Source: Augochlora pura (taxonomy: Eukaryota > Arthropoda > Insecta > Hymenoptera > Halictidae). From it: a stretch of 64,000 bases of DNA. The stretch is taken from assembly GCF_028453695.1 (NCBI RefSeq), contig NC_135777.1:7677714-7741713 (forward strand), written 5' to 3'. Positions 25,301 to 40,300 of this stretch are shown here, one piece after another. A program made the position numbers and the translations under genes. The stretch's first letter is position 1, and every line of letters begins with the position of its first letter. A model generated the notes under the pieces. That model made no database searches. It worked only from the letters and a program-made list of their open reading frames with translations, and was not told the origin of the DNA.

Positions 25301-28300
25301 TAATGTAGAAAATGATTAAAATAATAAGAATTTGGTTTACTTATTTTTTCATATTATTTCCACAGTTCAATCTTGATGCCATCAGATTAGAATCTTAGTC
25401 GCAGTTCTACGCGGTTTTGTTTCTTCACATATTTAATATATTTCACATATCTTATAATATACTTGGGTATCCGGGCAATAATTGTCTATCTCAATATCTG
25501 AAGAGTATGCAAGTAGCCGGGTATCTCATAGGATCAATTGAAGTAATTCGTGCTACTTTATGCATTATTTTCCGTAATGACCTTGACACGTTGATTTAAA
25601 ATGAGGTCGGAAAATGTATCTACTACTTCAGAACTCTTAAGAAATAGCACTGGGTTATTCAAATCATTTCAACGAAAAAATTACGATTTCGTTAGCTTTT
25701 TCACTTAAATCGATTTCTTTTTCAAAATTTTGATGTGATAGATAAATTTTGCGACCGGATTTGAAATCAGCAGTAACTGTACATGGTATTGGACGAATCA
25801 CAATTTTCATAAAATGCTTCAAGTTTAACGTACTTTTTCAAGATTAAAAATATTTCATTCTTTCTATTTTTCCTTTATTCTGCAATATTTCAGCTTTAAC
25901 GCAAAATAATCATCGCTCCATTTCATTTCTATGAAAAATTCTTTGCTTTTGACGCAACTTTGTCATTTCACCTCATAGCGCGGCGCGACACGCAACTTTT
26001 GCACCACCTAAATGCTCATGTTTCAGATTCTTTGGTAAGAACGGTTTCGCATTATCGAATTTCCAATTATTATTTCGCAGATTTTGCACCCCAATTGACA
26101 AATTCAAACGTACGATCACGATTGTCTCACTTTGCTGTTCTAATTACGTTAATCATCGGAATTGAATGGTGGAAAGAGTAACGTTGAAACTGAGAATTGA
26201 AATCGATAACAGTCGTTCAAGCGGAAGATGACAATTGGGTAATATGAGAACATTCTAAACTTTGTTATCGAATCTCGTTACCGTGCATAGACGTCTATTA
26301 TCACATTCTGTTATCTAAATGATAAGAAGTCTAGACAGTGAAGCGTTACCGCTTATAACATATATCACTGTAGACACGGCTTTTGATAGTTTGCCTATGA
26401 AGCCAAGACGAATCATCTACATGATGTTACACTGAACTCGATATATAGCCAATGCTAGTGCAATATATCTCCAATTTCGAAAGTCTCAAAATTGTAACTA
26501 AATCTACCAAGCAGACAATAGTTGTGAAGATATTTTTAACGATAATAATATTCGTGTAATGAAATGGCTACTACAGTCTCCGGAGTTAAACCTTATAGAA
26601 ATGTCATTAATTGATATAGATAAGCATATAAAAGAACAAAATCCAAGAAATAGTGAACAATTATTTCTTGTGCACAAGAAGCACGTAATTCAATAATAGC
26701 AAGCAGTTGTAAGAGACCTATAAAATCTATACCATGAAGATGTGCTGCAGTCGTTGAAAACGAATATTTACATACAATATATTAATACAATAGAATTTTG
26801 AGACAAAGAGGTATAAAAAAATATAGACATTTCCGATGTGTATTTGAGTATGTATCCGTGAATAATGTAACACTTAAATATAAAAATATAAAAAAACTTT
26901 ATAGTTATTGTAAATTAAGGTAAACTATTTTGTTCTTCATTAATATGCGTTGCAATATTATGGAAAGTATAATTGACATAACCATATTATTTATTTGAAA
27001 TCATTATCTTAACTGTACGTAAGTATACGACCACAACTGTACATGATCTAAGCGACACGTACAATTGGTAACAAATGAAAACGCGCCCTTAACAATGAAA
27101 AAATCATTCGCATGAACTGAAATAGTATAATAAACGATTTAAATGATAGAACAGTCACGTAAATGACAGATGAAATTCTTAGTGATTTTGACAGTAGATG
27201 GTGTTACATATGAAACAATAGTGCACCACTCGAGTCTTCTATTTAAGCTATCAGACAATGAAAGAAGCCAAGTCGAACTATCCAGATTGATAATCAAACA
27301 TACAAGACTGACACAAATTCCTTTTTCAAAATGAAACTGCACCTTAATGTGAATTATGCAATCTGCTATTCATAGTCTAAAATATGATTCTAAAGTGTAC
27401 GAATTTAGACAAATCTAAAACGAAATCTACAAATAGAATACGGAATATGGAATGGCACATTAAAATAGCCGCCCCTAAAGACCAGACTGTCGATACGATA
27501 TTAAAAATTAAAAAAAGAAAGAACGTTGCATATATGGGTCACCTAGAGTTTCGAAGAATCAAGGTTCTACTGTAAAGAAACTTTCTATTATCATTCCAAC
27601 GAGTGTACGTCGTCTAATGCTACATAATTGAACGTTTCCGAGGTTTCAGTACATGTTTTAAAATTTTTATTTTACTTTATTTTAAAATATTGAACGTTTA
27701 CTTTATGTAACGACACATGAGAAATATTTAACTAGTGACAAAAAAGATACAGTAAGGCTAACGGCAAAGTGGAAGGTATTCGATAAGATTTTGCTGAATT
27801 GTATTATTTACTGTATTCTTTCAAACTGTATGTTATCAAACAAATCGCTTTTAATCTATTCCTATCAAAAAATCTAAAACAATGAGAAATTTAGATACTG
27901 CTAACGATATGCACCGAAGTGTACAGCTGCTACTACTGTTGTTGCTTTCGCTATAGTTACTGCTTATAGGGGATAGCACTCTCAAGATATCCTATCGAAA
28001 GCTACTACGGGGTTGATCATTTTTCTTCGGGACCAATGTACAAGAAACGCGAAACGATACGGCGTGGATCGTTTTGATTCCATTTCAGTTCTCCTCGTAA
28101 AAATTAAAAAACCGTTTTTTTTTAAATAAAATCTAGTGTAAAACGAATTATGTGTCAATTCTACGTCGGGCACAACTGTTCGAATCTACACAGCCCGAAC
28201 GATTTTCGTTTTTGTTTTATACAATTTAAACGTCACAGTTATTTTTTCTGTGAACATTTTGTGAACTGGACGAAGTTGTAAATATATGATTTTCAAACGG

Positions 28301-31300
28301 AAATTCGCATTACATATCGGATGATCTGATTTGTTCCACGAGAGTTTCGATATGTTGCGCGAGATGATGTAAAGTTGCAGTTGTGCCTGACGATGGACGA
28401 TAGATCAATAAAAGACGAAAGAGAGATCAAAGTTTGTTGTGTCTTATCAAACGATGTTTGCAGATTTCATTGAATACAGTAATACCTCGATCGATGGTAC
28501 GTAAACTAATGTTGAAGAATTCTATTGTAATTTTGGACAATTTCGATTACATTTTTAAAAAATCGTGTAATTTATATGATAATTATAATGTTATTGAAAA
28601 ATTATTTCTGAGAGTTTTCAGGAAAGTATTACGTTTTAAAATAATGGAGCACTACGTCGGAGTGCTGCGACTAGAGAATACTACTCTCTCTCTCTCTCTC
28701 TCTCTGCCCCCCTCGCCTGTCTCACGAGATTTCTTTCTACCTCTGTAGATTACACTTTCCATGCGTTGATGAAATATATTGAAGTAAATGAAGTGAGGTG
28801 ATCAATAACTTATGACGCGTTATGGTATCTTAATTTAACTCTCAATTATAACCGGATAATTAAATATTCAGCTTTATTCAATGGTCATTTTAAACCATGA
28901 AGAACTCCATGTAATAATTTGAAAAAACGTTGTGCAACTTTAAGCGAGACGCTTATCAACAACTAATTATACGTGGAAAATAAAATTCATATCAGAAGAG
29001 ATCGAAAGAAATTAACTTTTGATAAATTATCTAATACCAATTATACATAAAAATCTGTAGCTTCTAACTTAACTGAACCTTTCAAGAACGTATATGATTG
29101 ACACATATCTATAAAAAGTATGTTTTAATTTTCAGCAGAAGCCCAGGTAAGAAAATTGTGAAGCTTTAATATCTTCCACCATTTTAAAAATTCTCAAACC
29201 ATTTACTTTAAGTTGATAAAAGTTATTCTCCTTTAAGAAGTGTTTAAATATTAATGAAAGTAACTTTATATTTAAACTTTTGTTAGTAATGAACTGTCAA
29301 TGATTTCAAACGCATTATTTTTCATTTAATTTGATTTTTAAGAATATATACAATTGACGCAAATCTGCAGAACGCAAAAGCAATCTTTATTATCTCCTTA
29401 CTTCTTAAAAAATTTCAAACCATTTACTTTAATCTTAAAAGCAAGTCAGTAAGTAAGAAAACGAGTAAGTAAGTTAGTCAAATAAAATGACCCTATCTTC
29501 CTTTATCAATAATGTTCCTCATAACGATTCAGCTTCTTGGAAATGAAGAAGTTCCTCTCGATTAAGTAAGGTATTACTATATTTCTAATACAAAATTCTA
29601 CAAACCGTTTGCGAAAATTTTGAAATCTATTCTGCGATACTGTAATCAATACAAAGGGAAAAGAGACACTTGTTTGATTGCGGCAGTTATAGATCAGCAA
29701 CAACCACGTACCGATACCCCATTTATCGTAACGATTTCAACAAGAAAAAAAATGTACAGTCGAGAGAAAATCTTGGCGGCTCGAGGTATACGTTTGCGCA
29801 TGCACCTGTTGACAAGGAAAATCTATCTTCGACTTCCCGATTATACCGACCCGTAAATTACGGGGTTAGATATTTCTTTCAATTCGTCTCTGATTTTGTG
29901 CAGAAACAACTGTACCGTACTTGCAAAAATATATATTTTAAGAAAAAGTAAACGAAAAGTTTTGGACATTTTAAGCACTTCTTATCCTTCAGATAAAATT
30001 AGATTTTGTTGATATTCATTTACTGAAAAATATCAGTGCAAGAACACGAACTAAAATTACTGTAATCAGAAAGATTCACAAAATTTGTTATTACAATTAT
30101 AGTTATTCTTGCAATAAAAAATCATATACGTTTTAAATAAATTTTCATACAGTGTGCATGCTAAGACATTAATAATTTCTCAAAATTCGTTCAATTTTAA
30201 TTGCAGTTTGTTTTTCGAATAAAATGTTCATAAAATGTTCAAAACAATTACTACATTGTTTCACATATGCAGAATGTAGCAGGTCAATGCAGACTTAATT
30301 CTCAAATTTTGCATCTACAAATTCTGATTGAAATACTTGGACGCGCTTTGACAGAAGCGAATGAATCACTCGTCTGTTGTAACGATGTTCCAGACAGCGT
30401 AAAGATGTCAATAATTCGAACATCCTGTGCACCGGATTACGTTACAGAATGTTACATTACGCTGGGTAAAAGGTTCAGCTAATTTATGAAGGTTCATGAA
30501 ACAAATGTATGGTTTTCTCGCGTCCACCAATCGGCGCGTTTACAGCACACATACAGATCTGTGCATGAGCTATAGTTGTAGCAATAAAATTCTATATTCG
30601 TGCGCTTGCGCTTCCGTCTGCTTTCGCGCAGGCGTACAAATAATACAATTATCGATACTAAGAATTTTGTCCACGAAATTGCAGCATTGTTCCTCCCGCT
30701 ATTGCGTAAACGCAACATAAAAGTATTACCGACGTTTCCGGATATCTCAAATTTCAAACTTGTCTATCTGGATTTGAAACATTTCGTCCAAGTATTCATT
30801 CCAATCATGAAAGAGTTTCACTATTGAAATCACTGTTTTATCATTGCAAGACGAATAAAGAAAATTCCTAAATAATTCAAACTGTCGCTGATTTTCCTTG
30901 ATAACATTTTCGCTAATATCGAGGGAAGAACCCGTTTCGTTGGTACCGAGTTCCGAGATACCGGTCGCGGCACTATTATAATTAGCAACTTTGTTCGATC
31001 GACTCACCTCCGAGGATGTCAGGTAACAAAGTCTCGAATCCGTGCTTTCCAAAGAAGCCTGCTGCACGATCCCGTATCTACTCTCTCTGTCGGACATATA
31101 GTCGGACCTCACGCTGTCCTGTCTGTCGAAAGTGCCTCTGTAAAATGATAAAGAAAGAGCGTGCTCTGCTGTCAAGTAGCAATGGCAATACAATAAACAG
31201 AAGTCGAAATTACGATACACGAAAATATTGTTAGAAGGTGTTGCATTAAAAAGAAGTTTTACGGAAGATCAATCGAAAAGTAATTTCAAACTTCAAACCA

Positions 31301-34300
31301 ACCTTTTTTCGTTTAACTGCGTATGTATCTTGAATACGAAAAAATAAAGCCGGTTACTGCAGAGTGACCAGTTTCGTCTTTGCTGTGTTTTTCGGACATA
31401 AGTAATTGTATATTTATTGAATGAGACAAATAATATTTTGTATTAGAAAAATAAACAATATGATAGAATAAAAAAGTTTAATAAATTTTATTCGATAGAT
31501 ATAAAGAATTAATTATGTCCGAAAACGAACCATAGGCATAGCAATTGGATACTCCACATTAACGGCTCCACTACCCTAGTCAGTCAGTATAAAAAAGAAC
31601 ACTATGTTTCCATTTTCCAAGATATATAGCTAAACCAGACTGAAAACAGAACTACTAAACAATCAATGAATAACTCTGTGAGGATTTTTGTTAGCGAAAT
31701 ATAAGGTACTTCAACATTGGAGACTACACGAATAAAAAATCAATTTTGCAATGTTTAGAAACAGTAAGATCAGTTTTGTGGAATTTAGGTACAGTAGATG
31801 GGAAAAGATATGGTATACGATATCTTTCATGCAACGAATGAAAACGTCCGGTTTCTTACCTCTGTTCCAAAGAGTCGGCCCGATTCGACTTGTACCCGCT
31901 GTCGTTCAGACTACCTTCGTGCCTGAGAGATGGCAGAGAGTCCCATGGAGACTCTCGTTTGTGTCCCATATAACTTGGATTTATCGAGCTCGATGCACCG
32001 GATCCCAGAGTCGAGCTTCCCGATTGCCATCCATCGGAATGCCGGAACCAATGCGCGCGAGCCGATTCTCCGCTGCAGCTGGCGCATCTTGAAATATCAT
32101 TGATCACGCATACAGTTTGTCCAATTCATGCATCCTCTTTCAACGTGCTCTGTTCCACTGATCGATCATATCTGATAGACCCTAACTGACGATATCTCAA
32201 TGGAACATCACAAACGACTCCATAATTACCTGGAGTTGTAGTCGCTCAGATATCCGCGATCACGATCGACGTCCCTCTCCCTCTTCTCCCGCACCATTTC
32301 GTTGCGGTCGCTGTAGTAGCCGTCCCTATCCTTGCTGTTTTGCCTTTCGTTGCAGTATCGATAGGACAATGGCAAAGTCGACGACTTGTTGTTGGAGCCA
32401 GGACCTGGGCAAGTAGAAACAACGTGTTGAATGAAGTCTAGAGTCGATGATCCGGCTTAAGTAGCTCGACTTACGTCTCCGCGACACGTGGGGCGTACGC
32501 TGCACGTTCAGTGGTATGTTTTCCGCCAACTCTGCAACATTCGAAGCGTTTGGATAGGTCGGTATCCTGAGATTGCGGAACACTCGATCAGATTTCGAAC
32601 TGCCGTTGTCGAATTCTCGGTGACATGTTCAGTTTTTTGCGATCAGTGAAATGATGGGATCGTTACCTTGCAACAATACTGTTCAATGTAAAAATTTATG
32701 TAGTCGATAAAAATGATGGTTGAACTTTTGTTTCACGTGCAGGTCAACGCATAGTTAGGTAACAGCTTTGTTGTGTAGAACTTGTCTATGAGAATCCGGT
32801 GACAGCAGATCGTGCTACCTTTTCTTCGAGGACTGTAGACTTTGTCTGGTCGGGAGGTTGCGGGAACGAGTCGGAAACTCACCTAGGTTCTCCATGCTCT
32901 GGGTGAAGAGCGCCTCGAAGGTGCGCAAGCTGTAACTCTCCGCATCCATACCCTTCTCCAAGGTGTTCCTCAGGTGCATCTCGTACTCTAGCAGCAGCCT
33001 GCTGGTCGGGCTGCCGGGTGTCGATACGGATTGCATGTTTTGCTGTTGATATGTCTGGCCACTGTTGCAGTGCCGCGAGTTACAATGAGTGGGCTGCTCC
33101 ATGTCCGAATTGCCATTCGACGAGCTCGGCGTGGTCGCGTAACACTGATTATCGAAGATGACATTGTCCGACGGCGGCGACATGTCACCTGTGCACCGAT
33201 TACGTTCCGAATCTAAATACGGCCTGCCTCTGCTGCCTACGACAAAACAGGTGCCCCCTCGTGCAGCAATTCGAAACGGCGACGGTGTTCGGACGAAAAG
33301 TATCGTTAGAGTTAGGTGTCCCGTTCGGAACGGTTCAACGATGCGTTGACATGCGCCATGCACCATGCGCCATGCACCCCTGCTGACCGATCCACGCACC
33401 CCATGTCACTTTATTTATATAACACGCCGAGTACCTTTCTCTTTTTAAACGTTATGACATTCAGCAGTGATATACACTCCGCGCGAGCGCGCGCGCATAC
33501 GCGTGTCGACCTCTCGCGTAAAAGTCAACTATGTTGGCGACTTAACCCCTTGCCTTATCAATTATCTCCTGGCCACGCTGGCGAGTGGCGATTTAGTGCT
33601 AATCTCGTTTCCAAGCAGAGGCTGAGAACTTGTTGATACGACGTGAGTATGTGTTTATTTTAAACGATTCATGATCGTACGTATTGAATCGTACCGGGTA
33701 CAGTAGAATTGGTGGTGCATCCAGGCAAAGGATGATTTCATACGCAAACAATGTGTTAGAAATATGCGATAACCTTTTTCCATTTAGGATATATTTTTCG
33801 AAAGGTTATTCCAGCTGAGAAATTAGCATCGCGGTTATTAGTAAAATTTATTTTTATTGCTATAAAAATATTAATTATACGTGGGAAATACGTTAACAAT
33901 TGATTCTAGAACTATAAAATCGGTTAAAACGATTGGTTTCTGATATTTTCATTTACAGTTACTCAAATTGTAAAAACGTTGCTATCGGAAACGGTTGGAT
34001 AAACTTCTTTGTTCAAGCATATACAATGAAAGCCATACACTTGAGACCATTTGAAAAACGGTATAACTTTTTCCAATCTGGACTATTTTTATATATACCA
34101 AAAAAACTGGTCTGTTAGACAATACTTAAAACACTTGTTTTTAATATTTCTATTACTTAAAATGACAAGGAACAAAAAAATCTCATGTTTTTAAAATTTT
34201 TTATTTAAAAACTCGAAAGAAGCGTTTTAGTGATTGTTTAGTAAACTAATCCCTCTATCACTTAAAAAACTCATGTCATTTAGTTCTGTTTTAAAATAGT

Positions 34301-37300
34301 TATACCGTCTTTCAAACGAACTTAAGTATTTGTCCACCACTGCATGTATTATACAAGAAATCGTACGAAGTTTGAATAAATCCAGTTTTATTACTGTTAT
34401 AGTGCTATAAAAAGTATTCTTATACTTTTAAAATGGAACAAGCTTTTTAAGATTAGTCCAATTAACTTTTCGAAATGGTGTAACTGACTTATTAAATTTT
34501 GTCAAAATAAATTTTACAGAAATTGCATTTAGTTGATCGCAATTTGAAAAATATAAAGAAGCAAATTTGCTTAATTATTTTCGTTATTCCACAATTTTAG
34601 TTAAATTATTTTTAAATATTATCTAATAAATTGGTGTCTCTACTTCAAAAAAATTCAATTCATTTGATTGAATTTGAAAAAAAATCATTTTGTTTTAAAA
34701 AGTATGCGTTCAGACCTAAAGATTTTACTAAAACCGCGAAACTCGTAACAATGGTAAAATTTTTGTAAATATCCCATTTGTCAAGTCTGCGAAAAAAATA
34801 TATTTTTGCGAGTAGAACAATTTTTGATGTTATTAAATTTAATTCTGTTCAAAATGAAGTCTCAAATTAAAAAATCATAAATTTTCGATCTATTTTTTAG
34901 ATGTAGGATTACTTCATAATTATTGAATTCAACAGAATGAATTCACCTGTATCAATATTATAAGGCAAGAGGTCAACATTTTAACGAGGGTTTCTCGTGT
35001 AACCTATCTGTGTCCCTGTACAATTATTTATTGAACCAATCTAAACATATCTGCCATATCCGGTTGGTGTTATTTTTGTATTTTGAAGGAGGAGCCAACC
35101 TTTGTATTTCAATTATTTATTTATATTTTCATAACTCGTAAATGTTATGCTTTTAATAAAGATCTATAATTAAAGATTAAAATTTTCAGGAAATAATTAT
35201 TTTTAAAACGAATAAATTCTTTTTCTTCTGTTTTTCAAAAATTATTTTTAAATTAATAAAAGCATTCTATGTTTTTGAATTTAACGCGTACGAGGATGTT
35301 TTTCCTCACCTATTCAATCCAGCAATTTAATGTCACTAAAGGCTGATATATTCTCATAAAATATTTTATTATGTCATCGATCGACATTGTAGGTGCGTAC
35401 AAGCTATGAGACGCGACGCACGTGATACAGAACGTGTTAATTACGCATGGCAATTTCGTCATGAACATTAAGTATCCAATAACTGTTAGTTATAATATTA
35501 CCTGATGTAAAAATGCTCAAGATTAAAACGACAATTTTATACACGACAATTATAATACTAATACATTGCCATTCTTAGAAGAAAAACAAATTATTATCCA
35601 TTGGATAAAAATTAAATTTTTCATGAAAAAAAATATGCAGGATATAATTTTTATAAAAATGATGGTCTCTGTGGTGGCTGTATAATTTCTTCCTTGAAGT
35701 ACAAAACCAACACCAATCGAATACAACAAAACCCTCAGATTTATCTAGTAAATAGCCAAGCAAAACTACTTTTTGTATCTTTCATTCCTCAGTTGTCATG
35801 ACTAAACAATACCATGTATATGAGAATGAAAAATTATGATATTGACGTCTCTAGTATCGTTAGCAAATATCCTGTGAAGCAAACATTGGAATTAACATTA
35901 GAATTCACACTAGAACTACCAATGACTAACTGTCATTGCCTTCTAAAAATCACAAAGCTGCATTTATTTACGTTGCATGCAGCTTTTATTGCAATATAGT
36001 AACTCTTTACTAATGTACCACAAAAGCACGTATACTAACATAAGCAAGTGAATTATAAATTCAAACATTTTTTGTAGAGTCCAGTAGTTCTAGAGTTTAA
36101 ATTTTCAACTAGTTTAAATGCTAATCAAATTTCGCATATCACATTAGATTTTCAAATAGATAAATCAAAATTTCATTTCTACGAAAACTTATTAGTCTGA
36201 TTTATTATAGTATATTTGTAAACCATTAATTTTATAAAAAGATTTCGATTTACTTTGCAATTGACAAATCTATGATTCTATGCAAAATTCGCCGATCATC
36301 TGTATCTTATAGTTAGTTAGTAATAAAAGTTATTAATAAAAAATTTGTAATATGTACCAATATACTGGTGTCCCATGTCGTGGACACTCCTGGAAGCCTG
36401 GAATTTGTTGCTGTACGGAGCTCGATACGGATGAGCATAGTTCTCATTCTCAGACTCTTGCATGACGTACTTCTGATTGTTATTGCTCGGATGATAATAG
36501 CTATGGTGGCTGTGTCTTTTTCTGGTCATTTCCGGCGACGTGGCGGGACTGTCTATGCTCGATATCGGCTTCAGCATCCTCTTCAGGGTGTTCGAGTCTA
36601 AACTAATCCCACCGTTCTGCGCGTTCTCGATCCTCATATCGTCTGTGCTCTTGCTCTTTGGCTTTTTACTGCTGTGATTGTTGTTCACTATGTTAAAGAT
36701 ATTGCCGTTTTGAATCTCCAAGTCGGTGTAATCGGCTGATTTCGTATGGTGCAGCTGCTCTTTTCGCAGAGATTTATTCTGCAATGTGCCGCCAGCTTGG
36801 GTGCCTTCCGATTTCAGCATTTCGGGGCCATTTTGCTGGGTGCCAGTGTCTTGATTCTGCTTCGGTGTTTTCTTCGGGGAGACCAACGTGCCTTTTTCCT
36901 CGGGGCTGTCGATCTGCAAGCCAGCGTAAACAGTTTTAGACAGCACACGTGCAACAGTATAATGGAATGCTTTTGTCAATTTGCATGTCGAATGTTAGTC
37001 TTATTCGTAAAAATTACTTTTACTGTATCAGGCAAATTTCAAGTCGAAACAATAATGGGTTTCATAAAATAATTTTTACATAATTATTACATATTAATTT
37101 TAATATTATCTAATATGTTTATGCTATAGTATCTAATATATAACGGTCAGTTATTTACAAGATAGTATCCAGTATATTTATACTATTGTATTTAATATAT
37201 TTGTATCGGAATATCTAGTATGATAGTACCGTAGTACCTGATATATTTATACTGTAGCATCTAGTATATTTATACTATTGTACCTAATATATTTATACTG

Positions 37301-40300
37301 TAATATATAGTATAAATACTTCAGCCTAGTTGTACTATGCTGTCTATGTGATTTTCAATTATTTACGTTCTCGTAATTAGCGTACCTATGAAACATCATG
37401 ATTATTTTAAGAATCTGTTCGATACAAGCCAATCGATATAATCCAATGTTCATGAAATCTGCAAAATATTTGTTTCGAGATTGTCAAGTAAAAGTAGACT
37501 TTGGTGAATGACTCATACAGTATAGAGCAAGATGGAGCAATAACCTTGACCACCTAGAATACCTCCGTTATTTTTAGTGGTGCGAACAAACTTTATTCGC
37601 AAAAGTTTATGGTACCGTGGGTCTACAACCTTTCAGTAATTTTCTGTCAGATAGAGGTTTCTAAGAAATTTTAAGCTGTCTTTCATATTTCAAAATTACA
37701 ATTTCTAAAAATTTTACGCATTAAATCAAGAAAGTATTTGCGTATTCAATTGTTTACAATGTGTAGCTAACTGTTTACAAAGTGTCGACAAATCTATATT
37801 GTTCTAATGTATCATCTTAATTTACATTGTAAAAAATATTAAGTGTGAAAATAATTTTGCTTAGGTTGCAGGTCAATAAACGTGTGGAATATTATAAACG
37901 GTGATCCGACCGAACTATCACGATGTCCAACATCGATTACAACACGATTACAACAATGCATGATCATGGTAAAAGTTATTTTACTAAATGCTAATTTGCC
38001 TGTTCATTACTTGCAATTTCTACTTCTTTTATACATTCAGGGTGGTCCAGTAATGAGCTTGAATATCTCTGTTATCGCTGAACATATGAAGAAGCATTAT
38101 TAACGAAAGTATTTCACTATATCGAAATTTATAATATAGCAATAATCATTTTTTTGTAACTGGAGAACGTTCAGAGATTTTTAAGTAGAATCGCAAACTT
38201 TTTTATACATTATTTGATACAGCTCGACATTTCCTATAAAAATACTACATTTCTTAGAAAAAATACCTATAATAAAGACATAAATAAAGTACAGAGAAAT
38301 ATAAAACTGTGTCACTTTATAATTCGAATGCTTTTTTGTTGTAAGTCGTCTTGATTTCATTACTTTGATGACAACTTCCATTGTCATAGTGGAAATAAAA
38401 ATCTTCCAACTCATACCAGTGTTCCAACCTTGATATTAAAAAGATTTTCTCAGTCATGAATATGCATTTCAGAGTCCGCATTTCTGTAAAAAATTCACAT
38501 TTGTCTAGGTACTTAAGCCTCCATACAGCTTCATACCATACATACACATATGAATTATTATGTATATAATAATTTTTTCACGTACATTAATAAACATCTT
38601 TTTATAGAAAATATTTAACTGTATCAACTAATGTATAAAAAAATAACTGATTCTATTTTAAAAAGTGTCTAACTACTATTAAACAACTCTGTATAATGAA
38701 ATATTTAAATTAATAAGGTATCTTTATATGTACACCAATGTTGGCATTAAAGCCAAATGATAGTGGCCAAATTATAGTTTTCAAACTTTTTATTTGACAA
38801 TAGATTTCCTTATTCCAGTCTATATTATAATGGAAATTGTTCAAAATCTAAATTATACATAAAAGCCAAATTATAAATAATAACGACTTTTAACACTAGA
38901 ATAGCAAACTATTTTGACAAAAATATAACTGAGATCGCTTATGATCATTCACAATTCTATTTATCAATTTTGTTCAACTTATTATTTAAGCTGCTCCTTC
39001 TGGATACTCTAGTTTTCCTATAGACTTTAATTAAACATGTGAAAATTTCAATTAATTTTTAGAAAATAGACAGTCAGATAACAGTATTTGTACTATAAGT
39101 GTATTCGAGTTATTAATATTAATTAATATTAATTCGAGTTATCAATATTAATATTCGATTGATGTAGTGCTAAAAACTCGATTTTCTAGGAAACAAGACC
39201 TAGGATGGACTTTTGTTCTTGGACCTACAACAGTCATAAATTTCAAGTGATGAATTTTACTTTCAGTTATAAACATATTGTATAAATATTACTTATTTTT
39301 TTAACTTTTTTCGTTTTGAAATCTACAGATGCACATTTCACTTTCTTAAGCTCAACCACAGGGCTGTTTTTATGTTTCTCGTCTATTTTATCTATTAAAA
39401 TTATTTTTTTAGGTACTCTTATGTTTACTATAACCATCTCAAAATTAATTTTCATCGATTTGGTAGTTCAAAGGTTATGATGTAATGAAAAAATGTTGAT
39501 ACTTTATTTTGCAGAATTGTAAAATTAACAATTTTCAAAATTTTACAAAACTCTTCTTAATGTATTTATATATCGCTAAAATTTTTCAGCGAAATTTGTT
39601 CATCAATATCTTAACCGGTATTCCAAAAAATGAAAAATCAAATTTAAGCGGTGATGGAGGTGGCAACTCAAGAAGTCTCGATTTTTCAAAAAAATTTTTA
39701 TATATTCTTGTCAAGACAAAAATAGCATTCAACTTTTGCCTAAACTTTTCTTCAAAGTAAATTAAAAACGAATTACAGCGCGAACGGAGAATAGGTATGA
39801 ATTATGGATGACTTACTCTACTTGTATATGGATTTTCATATTTTTTTTAATTTCCAGGTTTCCAAACCTCCCATACAAGTAACAAGAATTGAGAAATATG
39901 ACTTGCATCTGCCGAGAAGCACAAACATTGAACAAGTCAGGATTGACAAAAGATATTCTTTTCAGCCGAATCAAAGTATAATCACATTTCTTTTGCAACC
40001 ACTTCCATTTCGTCTTAATGTTTTGTCCGTTCCTATACTTGCTTCGTTTAGAATCATTTGCAGTTGTATTAGTAATGCCAGGAAACCTTGCCTTTTACAA
40101 ACGATCCACTTATTGGCTGAAAATTTGAAAGGCCTCGACATTTCATTAGGAGATGTACAATCGAATATTCGTCGAGTAATATACTCCTAGCAGGTATAAT
40201 GAGAGCTACATAGAATAGGCTCTTCTTAATTGACAGACTAATTTCGAGGTCAGCTGTCTGCTTTCTCATAAGTCTATAGATTGTTAGGTATGATTTTATC

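Larger units (their letters stand above)
19118..31007 (-). other. sif intron 11 (11.9 kb), holds the alternative first exon and internal promoter region
   Basis: The left part (19.1-23.8 kb) is GC- and CpG-richer, with CT/GA microsatellites and the alternative first coding exon. The rest (23.8-31.0 kb) is AT-rich with a decayed Tc1 transposase and no supported gene. Short open frames at 29620-29951 and 30267-30757 show no recognisable domain. Confidence 0.7.
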
